Positions 22,050-31,606 of a stretch of 64,000 nucleotides of DNA are shown here, in pieces. The stretch lies in contig NW_020167525.1 in the NCBI RefSeq assembly GCF_001641265.1, forward strand, positions 1,638,636-1,702,635, read 5' to 3'. Both the position numbers and the translations under genes were made by a program. Position 1 is the first letter of the stretch. Each line of letters starts with the position of its first letter. Source of the stretch: Pseudogymnoascus destructans. Its lineage: Eukaryota > Ascomycota > Leotiomycetes > Thelebolales > Thelebolaceae. The notes beneath the pieces are model-generated. The model saw only the letters and a program-made list of their open reading frames with translations, did not search any database and was not told the DNA's origin.

Positions 22050-23557
22050 GCTGCCGCCTCGACCATGCACTCACCCCGTTCCTGCTACATCTTGTTTCTC
22101 TCCGGTATTTTCTCGACTGTTCGGATTCCAACAAAGCATGTCCATGGCAAAAGCGGTGTTCTTCGTGTGTGGTCTTTCAGATCCGACCTCCGTTACCTGA
22201 CTCATTACTTCGAGTTCACGTAACCGGCGTCGGTGTTCTCCGTGTGTCTTTAACTGTTACCCCACGTCTCCTTTCAAACCCCCTTACTACCAGGGTGCGA
22301 CGCGATGCGGGTGCAGCTTTGAGCTGCCGGTCTGCCAATATATCTTATGTTCACTTCGTATCCGGATTCTTCTTTCTTCGTGCTTGTCCTCCTTTGGGGT
22401 GCGCTTGCAGCACTCATATGCTGCGGGGGTCCGGATGAAGACTCTACTCGCCTGTGGGTATAGTTCTTTTTTGTTTCGTTTGTTTTCTGGCATGAATGCC
22501 TGCGTGGTGTTCTGGGTTGATGGGATCGGACGTGCACTTCTTCACTCCGCGGCGCCTGGTACTGGGTGGCGTTGGGCAAATTCATGGGAGGTGTTTGGGA
22601 TGGTGTCGGAATTTAGGGATGGCTTGTTTGGTCGCTGATTTCTGATCGGGGGGGTGGTGTGTTAATAAAGCATACACACTGTGTCGTACTCTAGAATAAG
22701 AAATGGAAAATTTGAAATTGAAATGCGCGTTCTTGTGATTATAGTCTCTGTTGATTTTGACAGTTCCTGGTAGTTCTTTTTGTGTGATTTCAACTGTTAG
22801 GGTTCTGGAAGCAGAATAACCCTTTTACTGCCTCTGTTTCGAGTGTCGACGGGGATGGGGATTCCACGGCAACGACGCAGCCAGTCACGCTCTATTCATA
22901 TTGTTCTACTTGTAAATCTACAAAATGCCTCAAATAATGCATCAGAGCCCAGCAACAGTCACGACGAGGTATAATTCCTAGACAGCCATCAACTAGAAGA
23001 CAAATCCAAAGTTATAAATCACGTGCCATGGTCACTTTATCACATAGTGGCGTGGATGGTCTCCATAGTGATTCAGATCGATCTCGGGCCTTCACAGCGG
23101 GGGAATAATGTTATGGAGTATTATAGATTATATATTATGGGAATAAAGGGTTTTGAATTTGTGGATTGTTTGGAAACAGTTGGTTTGTTTTCTTGGAATG
23201 TGAATGGAAATATGATAATGAGATTTACAGATCAGACATTCGAACTAGACGATTTTGGAACCTTTGAATAACTTGATAACTAACTTATAGGTTTCTCGGT
23301 TTGGAATTTAAATATGTAGATATTTATAAATCAGATTTTGAGGGAACGAAGAGGTTTGAACTTGTGGATTGCTCAGAAACCCTCTGTTTTTCTGGAATCT
23401 GAACGGATGTATAATAGGAGGTTTATAGAGATTTATAGATCAGATATTAAAGAATCGAAGAGTTTTGAACTCGTGGATTGCTCAGTAACTGTCGGCCACC
23501 AAATCAAACCTCCAACTCCAGAAACTCCAACCCACCCCATCACATCACCCCCCCGCC
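22050..23557. other. Intergenic gap with degenerate direct repeats
   Basis: No gene is supported between the 3' ends of the receptor and the convergent glycosyltransferase-like gene. The second half (23140-23500) is AT-rich and contains three imperfect copies of one sequence, listed separately. Confidence 0.45.
23146..23497. repeat. Three imperfect direct repeats, AT-rich
   Basis: A core reading roughly TTTGAAyTyGTGGATTG(C/T)T, followed by an (A/T)GAAAC or CAGTAAC variant, appears at about 23150, 23353 and 23460. After the first two copies the matching continues through GGAAT-x-TGAA-(C/T)GG to TTTA(C/T)AGATCAGA. They look like decayed copies of a roughly 110 to 200-bp unit. Confidence 0.7.
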
Positions 23558-25443
23558 TCACAAACAACAAGCATAAAGACTCGCATCCCCATCATTAAAC
23601 AAATGCGTCCCCGCCCCCCCATCCCCCCCCTTCCCAAGCAACAGCGAACTCCCCCTATACCTCCCGGTAACATCCCTAGCATTCCCAATCGTGCTCGAGA
23701 ACGCACTCCCCGTGATCCCCAAGAAGAACTCACTCTTCACCATGAACCCCATATCCACCGCGCCCTGGAAATCGAAAGGCAGCGCGTCGATCTTCTCGAG
23801 GGTGGGCTTGTCACGGCCAGCAAGCGTCCATTTATGCGTCACCTCCCATCCGCGCGCTTTGCCCGCCTCAACAAATTTAGCAACCTGCTCCTGGTCCCCG
23901 CACGCGAGGTAGACGAGCGGCTTTTCCCCGCCGGGCGTGCCGAACATCTCCCACGCCTTGTCGAGCGCGTCGAGGTCGACCTTGAGCTGGTTCTCGAGCG
24001 AGGACCAGATGGTGTCTGACTCGACGCGGAAATGCACGCCGTAGAACGGCCTTGGCACATGGCCGAGGAGTGCAGCGACAAGATCGCGCGTCGGTTGGGT
24101 GAAGCGGATGAGATGCCCCAAGTCGTTCCAGAGCTTCAGATCCTGCCCCGTCGGGTCGTCGGTGATGCGGAAAAGGAGGAAGTTACTCGACATCCTCACG
24201 AGTGTCATCCCCTTCGGCGCCGGCGCCCCAGCCTCAACAGCCTTGTTATGCGGATTCAGCGTATCCAGCTGCGTGAGTTTCGTATACTGCTCATTGAAGA
24301 ACGTCGCAAACGGCCTTCCAGCCCAGAAATAGCTCAGAAACTGCCTATACCCCTTCGCATCCTCGAGCTTGATATGCCACTTATGCTTGACAGGGAACTC
24401 CACCGTATCAAGCTGCGCGGGATGCACAATCTTCATCTGCGGACACACGCGCGTAACCGAGTCGATGAGGTGCCCAACGTCGAACCACTGGTCGTACGTC
24501 ATATACGCGTCCTGGTTCATCAGGTTGAATTCCTGGAGATGGTCCGAGTCGCGGAGCGGCATGCTGGGGAGGACAAGCCCGGTGCCGGCTTCGAAGGCCA
24601 TTTTTAGACACACTTTGACTTGCGACATGATGGAGGTGAGGCCCGCGGCCATGCCGCCGCATTGGAGGTAGACGTCGTCGGAGCGCCAGTGGGTGCGTGC
24701 GCATTGCGCTTTGAGGGCGGGGAAGTCGTAGGGGAAAGGGGGGGAGGCGGAGAAGGCTTGCTCGAAGTAGGTGTGTTTGGGGGAGCCGTCGGCGTTTGTG
24801 GGTGCTGGGAAGGGGTTGGTATTGGTGGTCTCTGGTAGGATGGCAGGAGGGGCGGTGTTGGTGTTGGTGTTGGTGTTGGTGTGTGAGGGTGGGAACTCAA
24901 TTGGCGCGGTGTTGCCAGCTTCTTTACTCTGGCTGTTGCCATCTAGGCCACCCAGACCAGCGTTCTTATTATCTCCCCCAAATCCGTCCAGACCACCGTC
25001 CTTGTTGCCCCCCCCAAAACCGACCAGACCGCCGCTCTTGTTGTCCCCCCCAAAACCACCATCCCCATTGAGACCCCCCAGACCAGCGTCCTTATTTTCT
25101 CCCCCAAATCCCCCCAAACCACCATTCTTAGCATCGCCATTCAACCGTCCCAAACCCCCATCCTTATCCCCCTCCTTCTTCCCCCCCCTTCATCATTACT
25201 CACGGCCAACCCCCCACCTCCATCCCCATCACTAACAGCCACCGCCCCCCCATCCGGATTCACCACCGCTCCCCCTTGCCCACCGGGTAACTGCGGCCTA
25301 TCCCACTCCCCCTCCTGCCCAGGCGCAAGCGGCACAGCAAGCGGCGAGCGCGCGTATCGAGACAGGGAACCAGCGTTCAGGAAGAGGACGAAGGTGCTGG
25401 CGAGAAGGAGGGCGGTTAGGAGGGCTGTGCGGCGGGTGAGCAT
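23558..25443 (-). CDS. Type II membrane protein, O-fucosyltransferase-like
   Basis: The ATG at 25443 starts a short basic tail and one membrane anchor (ALLTALLLASTFVLFLNAG). A Gly/Asn/Asp-rich stalk made of GGLGGFGGDNK-like repeats follows (encoded 24950-25160), then a 440-residue lumenal domain ending at 23558. The lumenal domain has an HFRVESD motif near the middle and FFLGITGSAFSSTIGNARD near the end. These are placed like the HxR and S-x-F-S/T motifs of GDP-fucose O-fucosyltransferase folds, so a Golgi glycosyltransferase is likely; acceptor and sugar are unknown. The two halves are in different frames. Either a 41-bp intron (GTGAGT at about 25203 to AAG at 25163) or one G missing from an 8-G run (25181-25188) reconciles them. 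Confidence 0.72.
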
Positions 25444-25948
25444 TTTGTGGTGGGGTGGGAGCAGATTGATGTAAGAATGCTCGATGGAGCTGGAGATGGC
25501 GAGAATAATTGTTTGTTGTAGAGTTGCTATCTGTCGTCGTCAAAAAGGTGAATGAAATGAGAGTTTAAATCCGGCGCACCACCACTCACTCCACATGTGC
25601 TTGCTGCGCTGGGGAATTTATTGGGGTACACACGGTACACACGGTACCAAAATGTGGGGGAGCACCACCACCGGTTTTAGCGTTAGCACCAACCTGGGTT
25701 GGGTGGTACTTCGATCGGCGGGCGGTACGATTCAGGGGGGTGTGGATTGAGATTGAGATTGAGATTTGTGGTGGTGGTCAATTCCTGACATGTCACGGTT
25801 TCATAGGTACGGCTTCTGTGATGTTTTGATTCTATACAATCCTATAGATCCTCCTATAAATATCCCCCAATTCCAATTCTATACAGCCCGCCCAAAATAC
25901 ACCACCCAATCCAACGCCAACGCCAACCCATCATAAATCCAAACCTCA
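25444..25948. other. Intergenic gap
   Basis: A 505-bp stretch between the start of the fucosyltransferase-like gene and the 3' end of the acyltransferase gene. It includes a tandem ACACGGTAC pair (about 25629-25649) and a GAGATT triplet repeat (25748-25768). No gene is seen. Confidence 0.45.
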
Positions 25949-27412
25949 TCATAACTTTACAGGCACCGGCGCCAACGTCTTCGCATACGCCCACTGCACA
26001 AACCTCACCGTCGGCTTATCAACCGTCTTCGTCACCACCTCGGCCAGCCACAGCGTGACAGGCAGGATAATAATATGCGGCACCAGGAAGCTAAACTCGA
26101 ACCCGAAAAACGGCCCAGCTTTCGGCAACGGGAGCAGGTTCACCCACCCAGGCACTCCCCTCAGATGCGCATCCCTATACCAGCCGACAGCGACGTATAA
26201 CCTATCTCCCAGCGTCCACATCACCGGCCCGTGAATGAGGTAGAAGGCGTACGAGATGCGCCCGAGGTAGAGGTTAAAGCGCATCTCGAAGAAGGTCTTG
26301 AGCCACGGCACTTGCGGCACGGACGCCACCATCGACACGGAGGCGAAGAAGAGGTAGAACCACTTGTAGTTGAACACGGCCTGGGGCTTGAGGAACGAGA
26401 GGTAGTACCACCCGCTCGACGCGCGGAGGACGCTGATGTCGGCGCTGTTGGAGGGGACGCCGCCGAGGTACAGGCTGATGATGAAGAGGTTGAAGAAGAC
26501 GAGTTCCTTCCAGGGCTCGAAGAGGGCGAAGAAGCGCGGGAGCTCGCCTTTGGCGGCGAGGAGGTCGAGGTCGCACAGCAGCATGCCCGCAAGGAACATG
26601 GAGAAGAAGGACCCGTCTACGATGTACATGCAGTAGTAGATCATGCCCAGCTCGCACCACAGCCGCGCGTTCTTGCGGCACCGCGAGAAGGCCAGGAGGG
26701 AGGTGTAGATGACGATCGAGCCCTTGAATTCCACGGGGATGGACCAGACGTGGCCGTTGTAGTGGAAAAACGGATCCCCGCTGCCGTCGAATATAAACGT
26801 AAAGTTCTTGAGGTCGCGGTACCACTTGATCAGCTCGTCGCCGTAGGTGCCCTGGTGGTCCGAGTCCGTCCAGATGCCCAGCGCGTGCCAGGAGGTCATG
26901 TAGAGGAAGGTCGTCACGATGACGGGGATGTAGAGGCGCATCCAGCGTCGGAAGAGCGCCGACGCGAGGGTATCCCCCAGCCTGCCATATTCGCCGCCTT
27001 GGATCAAGGCGAGCGGCTTCGCGGACAGCACGTATCCCGAGATGACGAAGAAGACCGTGACGGCGAAGTGGCCCCCCGTGAGGAACGTGCGGATGAACGG
27101 CAGACAGGCGAAATAGTACTGATTGTCATATCCGAACGCATTCTCGAGGATCTTATCCGGCCCCAGCGCCCCGTGCGCCCACAGCTGGTGATGCTGCCAG
27201 TACACAAGAAACGCGGCGAAACCGCGCAGGCCATCGAGGTACGCCGTCCGGCCTAGCTGCGTCTTGGTCTTGCTGCGGCCGGGGCGCGTGAGGAACGAGG
27301 GGCGCAGGTAGCCGGCGCAGTTCTTGGTGATGCGCGCGAGGGAGGAGAGCTTGCTGTCGGGGTCGGCGGGGAGCCATTTCTGGCCCAGGAGGCCGTCTTG
27401 GTGGAGGGACAT
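25949..27412 (-). CDS. Acyltransferase-3 family membrane protein
   Basis: A polytopic membrane O-acyltransferase of the AT3 family, which typically acylates sugars, lipids or secondary metabolites from the membrane. I chose the ATG at 27412 (487 residues). The longer frame upstream runs through a GA-rich microsatellite and would add a Leu/Pro/Ser-repeat leader. After a cytosolic N-terminus comes the family signature YLDGLRGFAAFLVYWQHHQ (catalytic-type His after R-G), then FAVTVFFVISGYVLSAKPL and about ten membrane spans to the end. No introns appear. The coding sequence is very GC-rich. It sits head-to-head with the GT32 gene and follows the O-fucosyltransferase-like gene on the same strand. 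The acyl acceptor cannot be told from the sequence. Confidence 0.88.
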   Translation of the reverse strand: MSLHQDGLLGQKWLPADPDSKLSSLARITKNCAGYLRPSFLTRPGRSKTKTQLGRTAYLDGLRGFAAFLVYWQHHQLWAHGALGPDKILENAFGYDNQYYFACLPFIRTFLTGGHFAVTVFFVISGYVLSAKPLALIQGGEYGRLGDTLASALFRRWMRLYIPVIVTTFLYMTSWHALGIWTDSDHQGTYGDELIKWYRDLKNFTFIFDGSGDPFFHYNGHVWSIPVEFKGSIVIYTSLLAFSRCRKNARLWCELGMIYYCMYIVDGSFFSMFLAGMLLCDLDLLAAKGELPRFFALFEPWKELVFFNLFIISLYLGGVPSNSADISVLRASSGWYYLSFLKPQAVFNYKWFYLFFASVSMVASVPQVPWLKTFFEMRFNLYLGRISYAFYLIHGPVMWTLGDRLYVAVGWYRDAHLRGVPGWVNLLPLPKAGPFFGFEFSFLVPHIIILPVTLWLAEVVTKTVDKPTVRFVQWAYAKTLAPVPVKL

Positions 27413-27420
27413 ATTTTTTT

Positions 27421-27495
27421 TTTCGGGGGAGGGGAGGGAGAGGGGGAGGGAGAGGGTGAGGGAGAGGGTGAGGGTGAGGGGGAGGGGAGGGAGAT
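27421..27495. repeat. GGGAGA-type purine microsatellite
   Basis: Purine-only strand of GGGAGGGAGAGGGTGAGG-like units directly upstream of the acyltransferase ATG. Confidence 0.8.
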
Positions 27496-27604
27496 GCATG
27501 ATCACATGCTGGAAGAGTGTGGAGTACAGTAGTAGTTGGTACTAAGGTGGGGTTGGGGGTATGGATGGACGAGTCGAGTCAAGTGTATATTGTGTACGGA
27601 GTAG

Positions 27605-27640
27605 TTGACTGAATTGACTGAATTGACTGAATTGACTGAA
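27605..27640. repeat. Nonamer tandem repeat (TTGACTGAA x4)
   Basis: Four perfect copies of TTGACTGAA in a row, followed by a degenerate half copy. Confidence 0.9.
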
Positions 27641-27859
27641 TTGAATTGACGGCAATTGGGTAGATATGAGTGAATGGGGGGATCGTCGCACTAATCACCC
27701 AACCCCTGGTTCCGATGCATGTCATGTATGTCATGTATGTCATCTAAATCGCCAAGATTCTTAGTGCGGAACTAGGAGCCTAGGCGTAGGGGGGGTGGGG
27801 ATTCACCGGACAGGGATGGGATGGGCGGTGGCATATGGCAGAAAAGCTTGAGAAGGTAA

Positions 27860-28198
27860 CTCTCTACTCTACTCTACTTAGGTCTACTACTCTACTTAGG
27901 TCTACTACTCTACTCAGGTCTATACTCTCTACTCTACACAGCTCTACTCTACTACCCTACTACTCTACTACTCTACTACTCTACTACTCTACTACTCTAC
28001 TCTACTACTCTACACAGCTCTACTCTACTACCCTACTACTCTACTACTCTACTACTCTACTACTCTACTACTCTACTCTACTACTCTACACAGCTCTACT
28101 CTACTACCCTACTACTCTACTACTCTACTACTCTACTACTCTACTACTCTACTCTACTACTCTACACAGCTCTACTCTACTACCCTACTACTCTACTA
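27860..28198. repeat. CTACT minisatellite with about 76-bp higher order
   Basis: Long run of CTACT/CTCTACTA units. A distinctive spacer (ACACAGCTC followed by TACTACCC) returns at about 27937, 28012, 28088 and 28164. The array therefore has a superimposed period of about 76 bp in at least three copies. Confidence 0.85.
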
Positions 28199-28250
28199 CC
28201 CCACCCTACTCTACCACCCTACACTACAGGGTGGTAGAGTAGGGTGGGGT
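28198..28250. repeat. Perfect 23-bp inverted repeat (hairpin) ending the minisatellite
   Basis: Arms 28198-28220 and 28228-28250 are perfect reverse complements around the 7-nt loop ACACTAC. The right arm switches the repeat to its complementary strand (GGTGGTAGAGTAG), which suggests a fold-back duplication of the array end. Confidence 0.9.
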
Positions 28251-28568
28251 GGTAGAGTAGTGTGGGGTGGTAGTACTACTCTACTCACCGCACACGGCAA
28301 CATTGGCCGTCCGCCAGTGCAAGGCCAAGTACGTGCTATCCCTCCCTCCCCCTACGCCCCCTACCCCCCCCTACCCCCCCCTACCCCCCCCCTACCCCCC
28401 CCACAAACTTCTTCCCTTCCCGTGCTGATCGAAACGGTAATGTTTTCCTGCTCATCCCCCACTGCTGCTCTCTTCCTCTTCTCGTCCTCGTCTTCTTCCG
28501 AACAATCCCTTCTCCACCTCCACCTCCACCTCCACCACCACCACCACCACCACCAACAACAAAAAACA

Positions 28569-29765
28569 ATGATTGAAAAACTCCAAGCCCCCGCCGCCTT
28601 CACCGGCCGTCTGCCGCGCCAGATCCAGCGCGCCCTCCCCGTCTACCTCGCCTGCATCCTCATCATCCTCATCATCTCCCACGCCGACTCCCTCGGCGCC
28701 CCCCTCCGCGTCGCAAAGCGCGGCTTCTCCCAGCGACCCCTCCTCGCCACCACGTTCCCCCGCAAGATCTGGCAGACCTGGAAGGTCGACCCGCTCGGCT
28801 TCGAGGAGCGCGACTCCTCGTGCGCGCGCACCTGGACCTCCAAGAACCCGGGGTATCGCTACGAGGTGCTCACAGACAGCAACGACCTTATGTACGTCGA
28901 GTCGCACTACGGGCCAGCTGGGCTCAACCGCCCGGATATCCTCGAAACCTACCGCTCTCTGACGGCCAAGATCATCAAGGCCGACCTGCTGCGGTACCTG
29001 GTCATGTACGTCGACGGCGGGCTGTACACCGACATCGACGTTGAGGCGCTCAAACCCATCGACTCCTTCATCCCCGACCGCTACGACGAGGGCGACATCG
29101 ACATGGTAATCGGCGTTGAGATTGACCAGCCCGAGTTCAAGGACCACCCTATCCTAGGTCCTAAATCCCAGTCCTTCTGCCAATGGACCTTCATGGCCAA
29201 GCCCGGCCTCCCCGTCATGCTGCGTCTCGTCGACGGCATCCTCATCTGGCTCCAGCGTCTCTCCGAGGCGCAGGGCGTGCCAATCTCACAACTCAAACTC
29301 GACTTCGACGAAGTCATCTCCGGCACCGGGCCCTCCGCTTTTACCTCCGCTATTCTCGCTGAGATCTCCGCTGGGGCGGGACACGCGGTGACATGGGACT
29401 CCTTCCACGCCATGCGCGAGTCGAAACTCATCGGCGGCACCCTCGTGCTGACGGTCGAGGCCTTCGCAGCAGGGCAGGGCCACTCCGATTCCGGGAACCA
29501 CAACGCGCGCACCGCATTAGTGAAGCACAGGTACCACGCCTCTGGGTGGCCGACCGTGCACCCGCGCTACAGCCACCCGGTGTATGGGGAGGTGGAGAGG
29601 TGCAATTGGGGGATCCAGTGTATCCAGCTGTGGGACGCGAACACGGCGGCGTTTGAGGCGCTTTCGTTGGAGGAGCAGGCGAAGATGGTGGCCATTAAGG
29701 AGGTGGGGGATGCGCAGAAGGCGGCGGCGGCAGCGGCGGCGGCGGCGGCGGCTCCGGCGTTGTGA
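28569..29765 (+). CDS. OCH1-like GT32 alpha-mannosyltransferase
   Basis: A Golgi type II glycosyltransferase of family GT32, related to OCH1, the enzyme that starts the outer mannan chain on N-glycans. I chose the ATG at 28569 (398 residues) because an anchor follows at residues 23-39 (LPVYLACILIILIISHA). The longer frame upstream is low-complexity Pro/His repeat. Motifs in order: PRKIWQTWK, NPGYRYEVLTD, then KADLLRYLVMYVDGGLYTDID with the metal-binding D155-x-D157, and near the end HRYHASGW. A polyalanine tail (11 Ala) from a GCG-rich run closes the protein. No introns. Several OCH1 paralogues are normal in filamentous fungi, so the exact linkage is not certain. It is divergent to the AT3 gene. 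Confidence 0.9.
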   Translation: MIEKLQAPAAFTGRLPRQIQRALPVYLACILIILIISHADSLGAPLRVAKRGFSQRPLLATTFPRKIWQTWKVDPLGFEERDSSCARTWTSKNPGYRYEVLTDSNDLMYVESHYGPAGLNRPDILETYRSLTAKIIKADLLRYLVMYVDGGLYTDIDVEALKPIDSFIPDRYDEGDIDMVIGVEIDQPEFKDHPILGPKSQSFCQWTFMAKPGLPVMLRLVDGILIWLQRLSEAQGVPISQLKLDFDEVISGTGPSAFTSAILAEISAGAGHAVTWDSFHAMRESKLIGGTLVLTVEAFAAGQGHSDSGNHNARTALVKHRYHASGWPTVHPRYSHPVYGEVERCNWGIQCIQLWDANTAAFEALSLEEQAKMVAIKEVGDAQKAAAAAAAAAAAPAL

Positions 29766-30901
29766 GAGAAGTGTAGGGGGACGTGAGGGAGTGAGAGCGG
29801 TGGAAGGATGGAAGTGAGAGTGAGGAGGGTTGAAGAGAAGAGAAGAGAAGGGAAGAGAGGAGGCAAGCAGGACTGTGCCTGGCTGCCTCGTGAGCGAGCC
29901 CTGGGAAACCGTCATTTCTGTGAGATGCCAGCTGGCTGTGGCTGTTGCAGTGGGGATATTTAGATGAGATTGGGATTGAATCCTTCATACGCGGAGTCTT
30001 GGGGATGGCGAAGGGGAAGGGGGATAGATGGATGGTCTGGTCTGGTCTGGTCTGGATTTGGATGGAGTAGGCGTCTTGCTTTGTTCACATATACGCGGGT
30101 TGGTGGGCATTTTGCGGCATTGGTGGGGGAGTTTTGTTTTGGAGGGGGTGTTTTGAAGATATTGTGGCGGGGGTGAGTGATTTGGAGAATATTTTTGGTG
30201 GTGTATATAGATATCACTGTTGGGCATAAACACATTCGTTTAGCGGTTGGGGTATTATGAGATTAGGCATACATACCGTCCTGTCGGAATAGGATGAGAT
30301 TGAAAATACTGCTTCTGGTTTTGAAAACTGCCGAGATCACATAACAGACCAAACACCCCGCGCACATGCATGCCTGCGGGTGCCGAACGGTTCGCATCCA
30401 TCACACGGCACCGCATGCACTCGATTTAATACCGATCGGCGGTTAGTCTGGAGCGCAGGGATCCCCACCCAAACCCTGCCAGAGGATCCGAGGTGAGTGG
30501 TCAGAGAGAGAAGAACGTGCTGATCGTGGGGTGCATGCGGGAAGGCCGCTAGGATGGTTTGGGTTAGTGCAAATACCCCCATCACCATTGGCTCAATCCT
30601 CTCCATCCTCCTTCCTCCTCCTCCTCCTCCCCCCCCCCTTCAATCTGCTTTCTGCTCGTCCCCCCCCCTCCCCCACCCCCCCCCCCCCCCAAAAAAAAAA
30701 ACCCACCCTGTTCATATTCTCCTCCCTCCCCTTCCTCTCTCCTTCCCTCCTTCTTCCACTCCACCACGCTCGCTCAGGCAGACAAACCACAAAACCAATC
30801 GATTCGTCTCACCACAGATAATCACCCTCCTCCTCGCCGTCGATCCCAAAGCCAAAAGCCAAGTCAAACTTCCTTCTCACCTCCCAAAAAATCTCTTCAC
30901 C
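29766..30901. other. Intergenic gap before the CFEM gene
   Basis: No supported gene. Contains AGAAG purine repeats (29835-29860), a TCTGG pentamer repeat (30034-30055), and a C-rich then A-rich tract (30630-30705) in the presumed promoter or leader of the CFEM gene. Confidence 0.45.
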
Positions 30902-31606
30902 ATGCGCTTCTCACTCGCCCTCATCGCTGCCGTCGCAGCTGCCACCTCAGTCGCCGCTCAGGACGTCGCGGGCATCGTGTCCCAGATCCCCTCGTGCGCG
31001 CTGACCTGCATCGCCACCGCCTCCGCGGGACAGTCGTGCGCCATCACCGACTACGCCTGCCAGTGCGGCAAGATGTCTGCTATCCAGGCTTCGGCTACTC
31101 CTTGTGTCACCACCAAGTGCAAGCCCGAGGATGCTCTTAGTACGTTTTGACCGCCCTGGATTTCTCACTTCTCACCTCCACTGCCAAGCCACCCATCCTT
31201 CATTTATCACATCAATTCCAATTCCACCTCAATCCCATGAATAACAGCTAACACCCCCCCAGAGGTCCTCTCCCTAACCAGCGAGCTCTGCAAAAAGGTC
31301 GGCACCGGCTCATCCTCCTCATCCGCCGCCGCCGCCGCAGCCACCACCCAAGCAGCCGGCGGTGCCGCAACCACCACCACCCTCGTCACCGCCCCCTCCT
31401 CCACCGACGAAGGATCCATCCAGCCTTCCCTCGCCGCCACCACCGCTGCCACCACCGCCGCCGGCGGCAGCAGCAGCGGAGCCCCCACGGAGCCGACGGG
31501 CGCGTTCACCCAGACTCCGGCGCCGGTTGCGTCTGGTGCGGCCAGCAGGATGGGAGTCAGCGGCTCGGCGGCGGCTGTTGTGGCTGTTGCGGCTATGCTG
31601 TTGTAA
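30902..31606 (+). CDS. CFEM-domain GPI-anchored cell-surface protein
   Basis: Two exons (30902-31139 and 31263-31606; intron with CTAAC branch site and CAG acceptor) give 193 residues. A signal peptide (LALIAAVAAATSVAA, cut near Ala-Gln at 19-20) is followed by a CFEM domain with all eight cysteines: CALTC, then SC, ACQC, PC, KC, and LC in the second exon. A Ser/Ala/Thr-rich stalk and a hydrophobic C-terminus (SGSAAAVVAVAAMLL) predict GPI attachment. CFEM proteins sit in fungal walls and membranes and act in haem/iron capture, adhesion or host interaction; which applies here is unknown. The intron splits the domain between cysteines 7 and 8, a frequent place in the family. Confidence 0.94.

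Larger units (their letters stand above)
27413..28568. other. Repeat-filled divergent intergenic region
   Basis: The region between the acyltransferase and GT32 starts is dominated by simple and higher-order repeats: GA-rich tract 27421-27495, nonamer array 27605-27640, CTACT minisatellite 27860-28198, a 23-bp-stem palindrome 28198-28250, poly-C tracts 28350-28405 and a CCA array 28520-28553. Both promoters must lie among them. Confidence 0.7.

Noticed and set aside
26231..27256. 341-codon plus-strand frame antisense to the acyltransferase gene
   Set aside because: A GC-rich shadow frame made of Glu/Val/Asp repeats; the minus-strand frame holds the AT3 motifs.
27860..28198. CRISPR-like array
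   Set aside because: The spacing is a continuous tandem repeat without unique spacers, and the genome is fungal.
27835..28242. 135-codon open frame reading Ser-Thr-Leu-Leu-Tyr repeats
   Set aside because: It is a translation of the CTACT minisatellite and has no independent coding sign.
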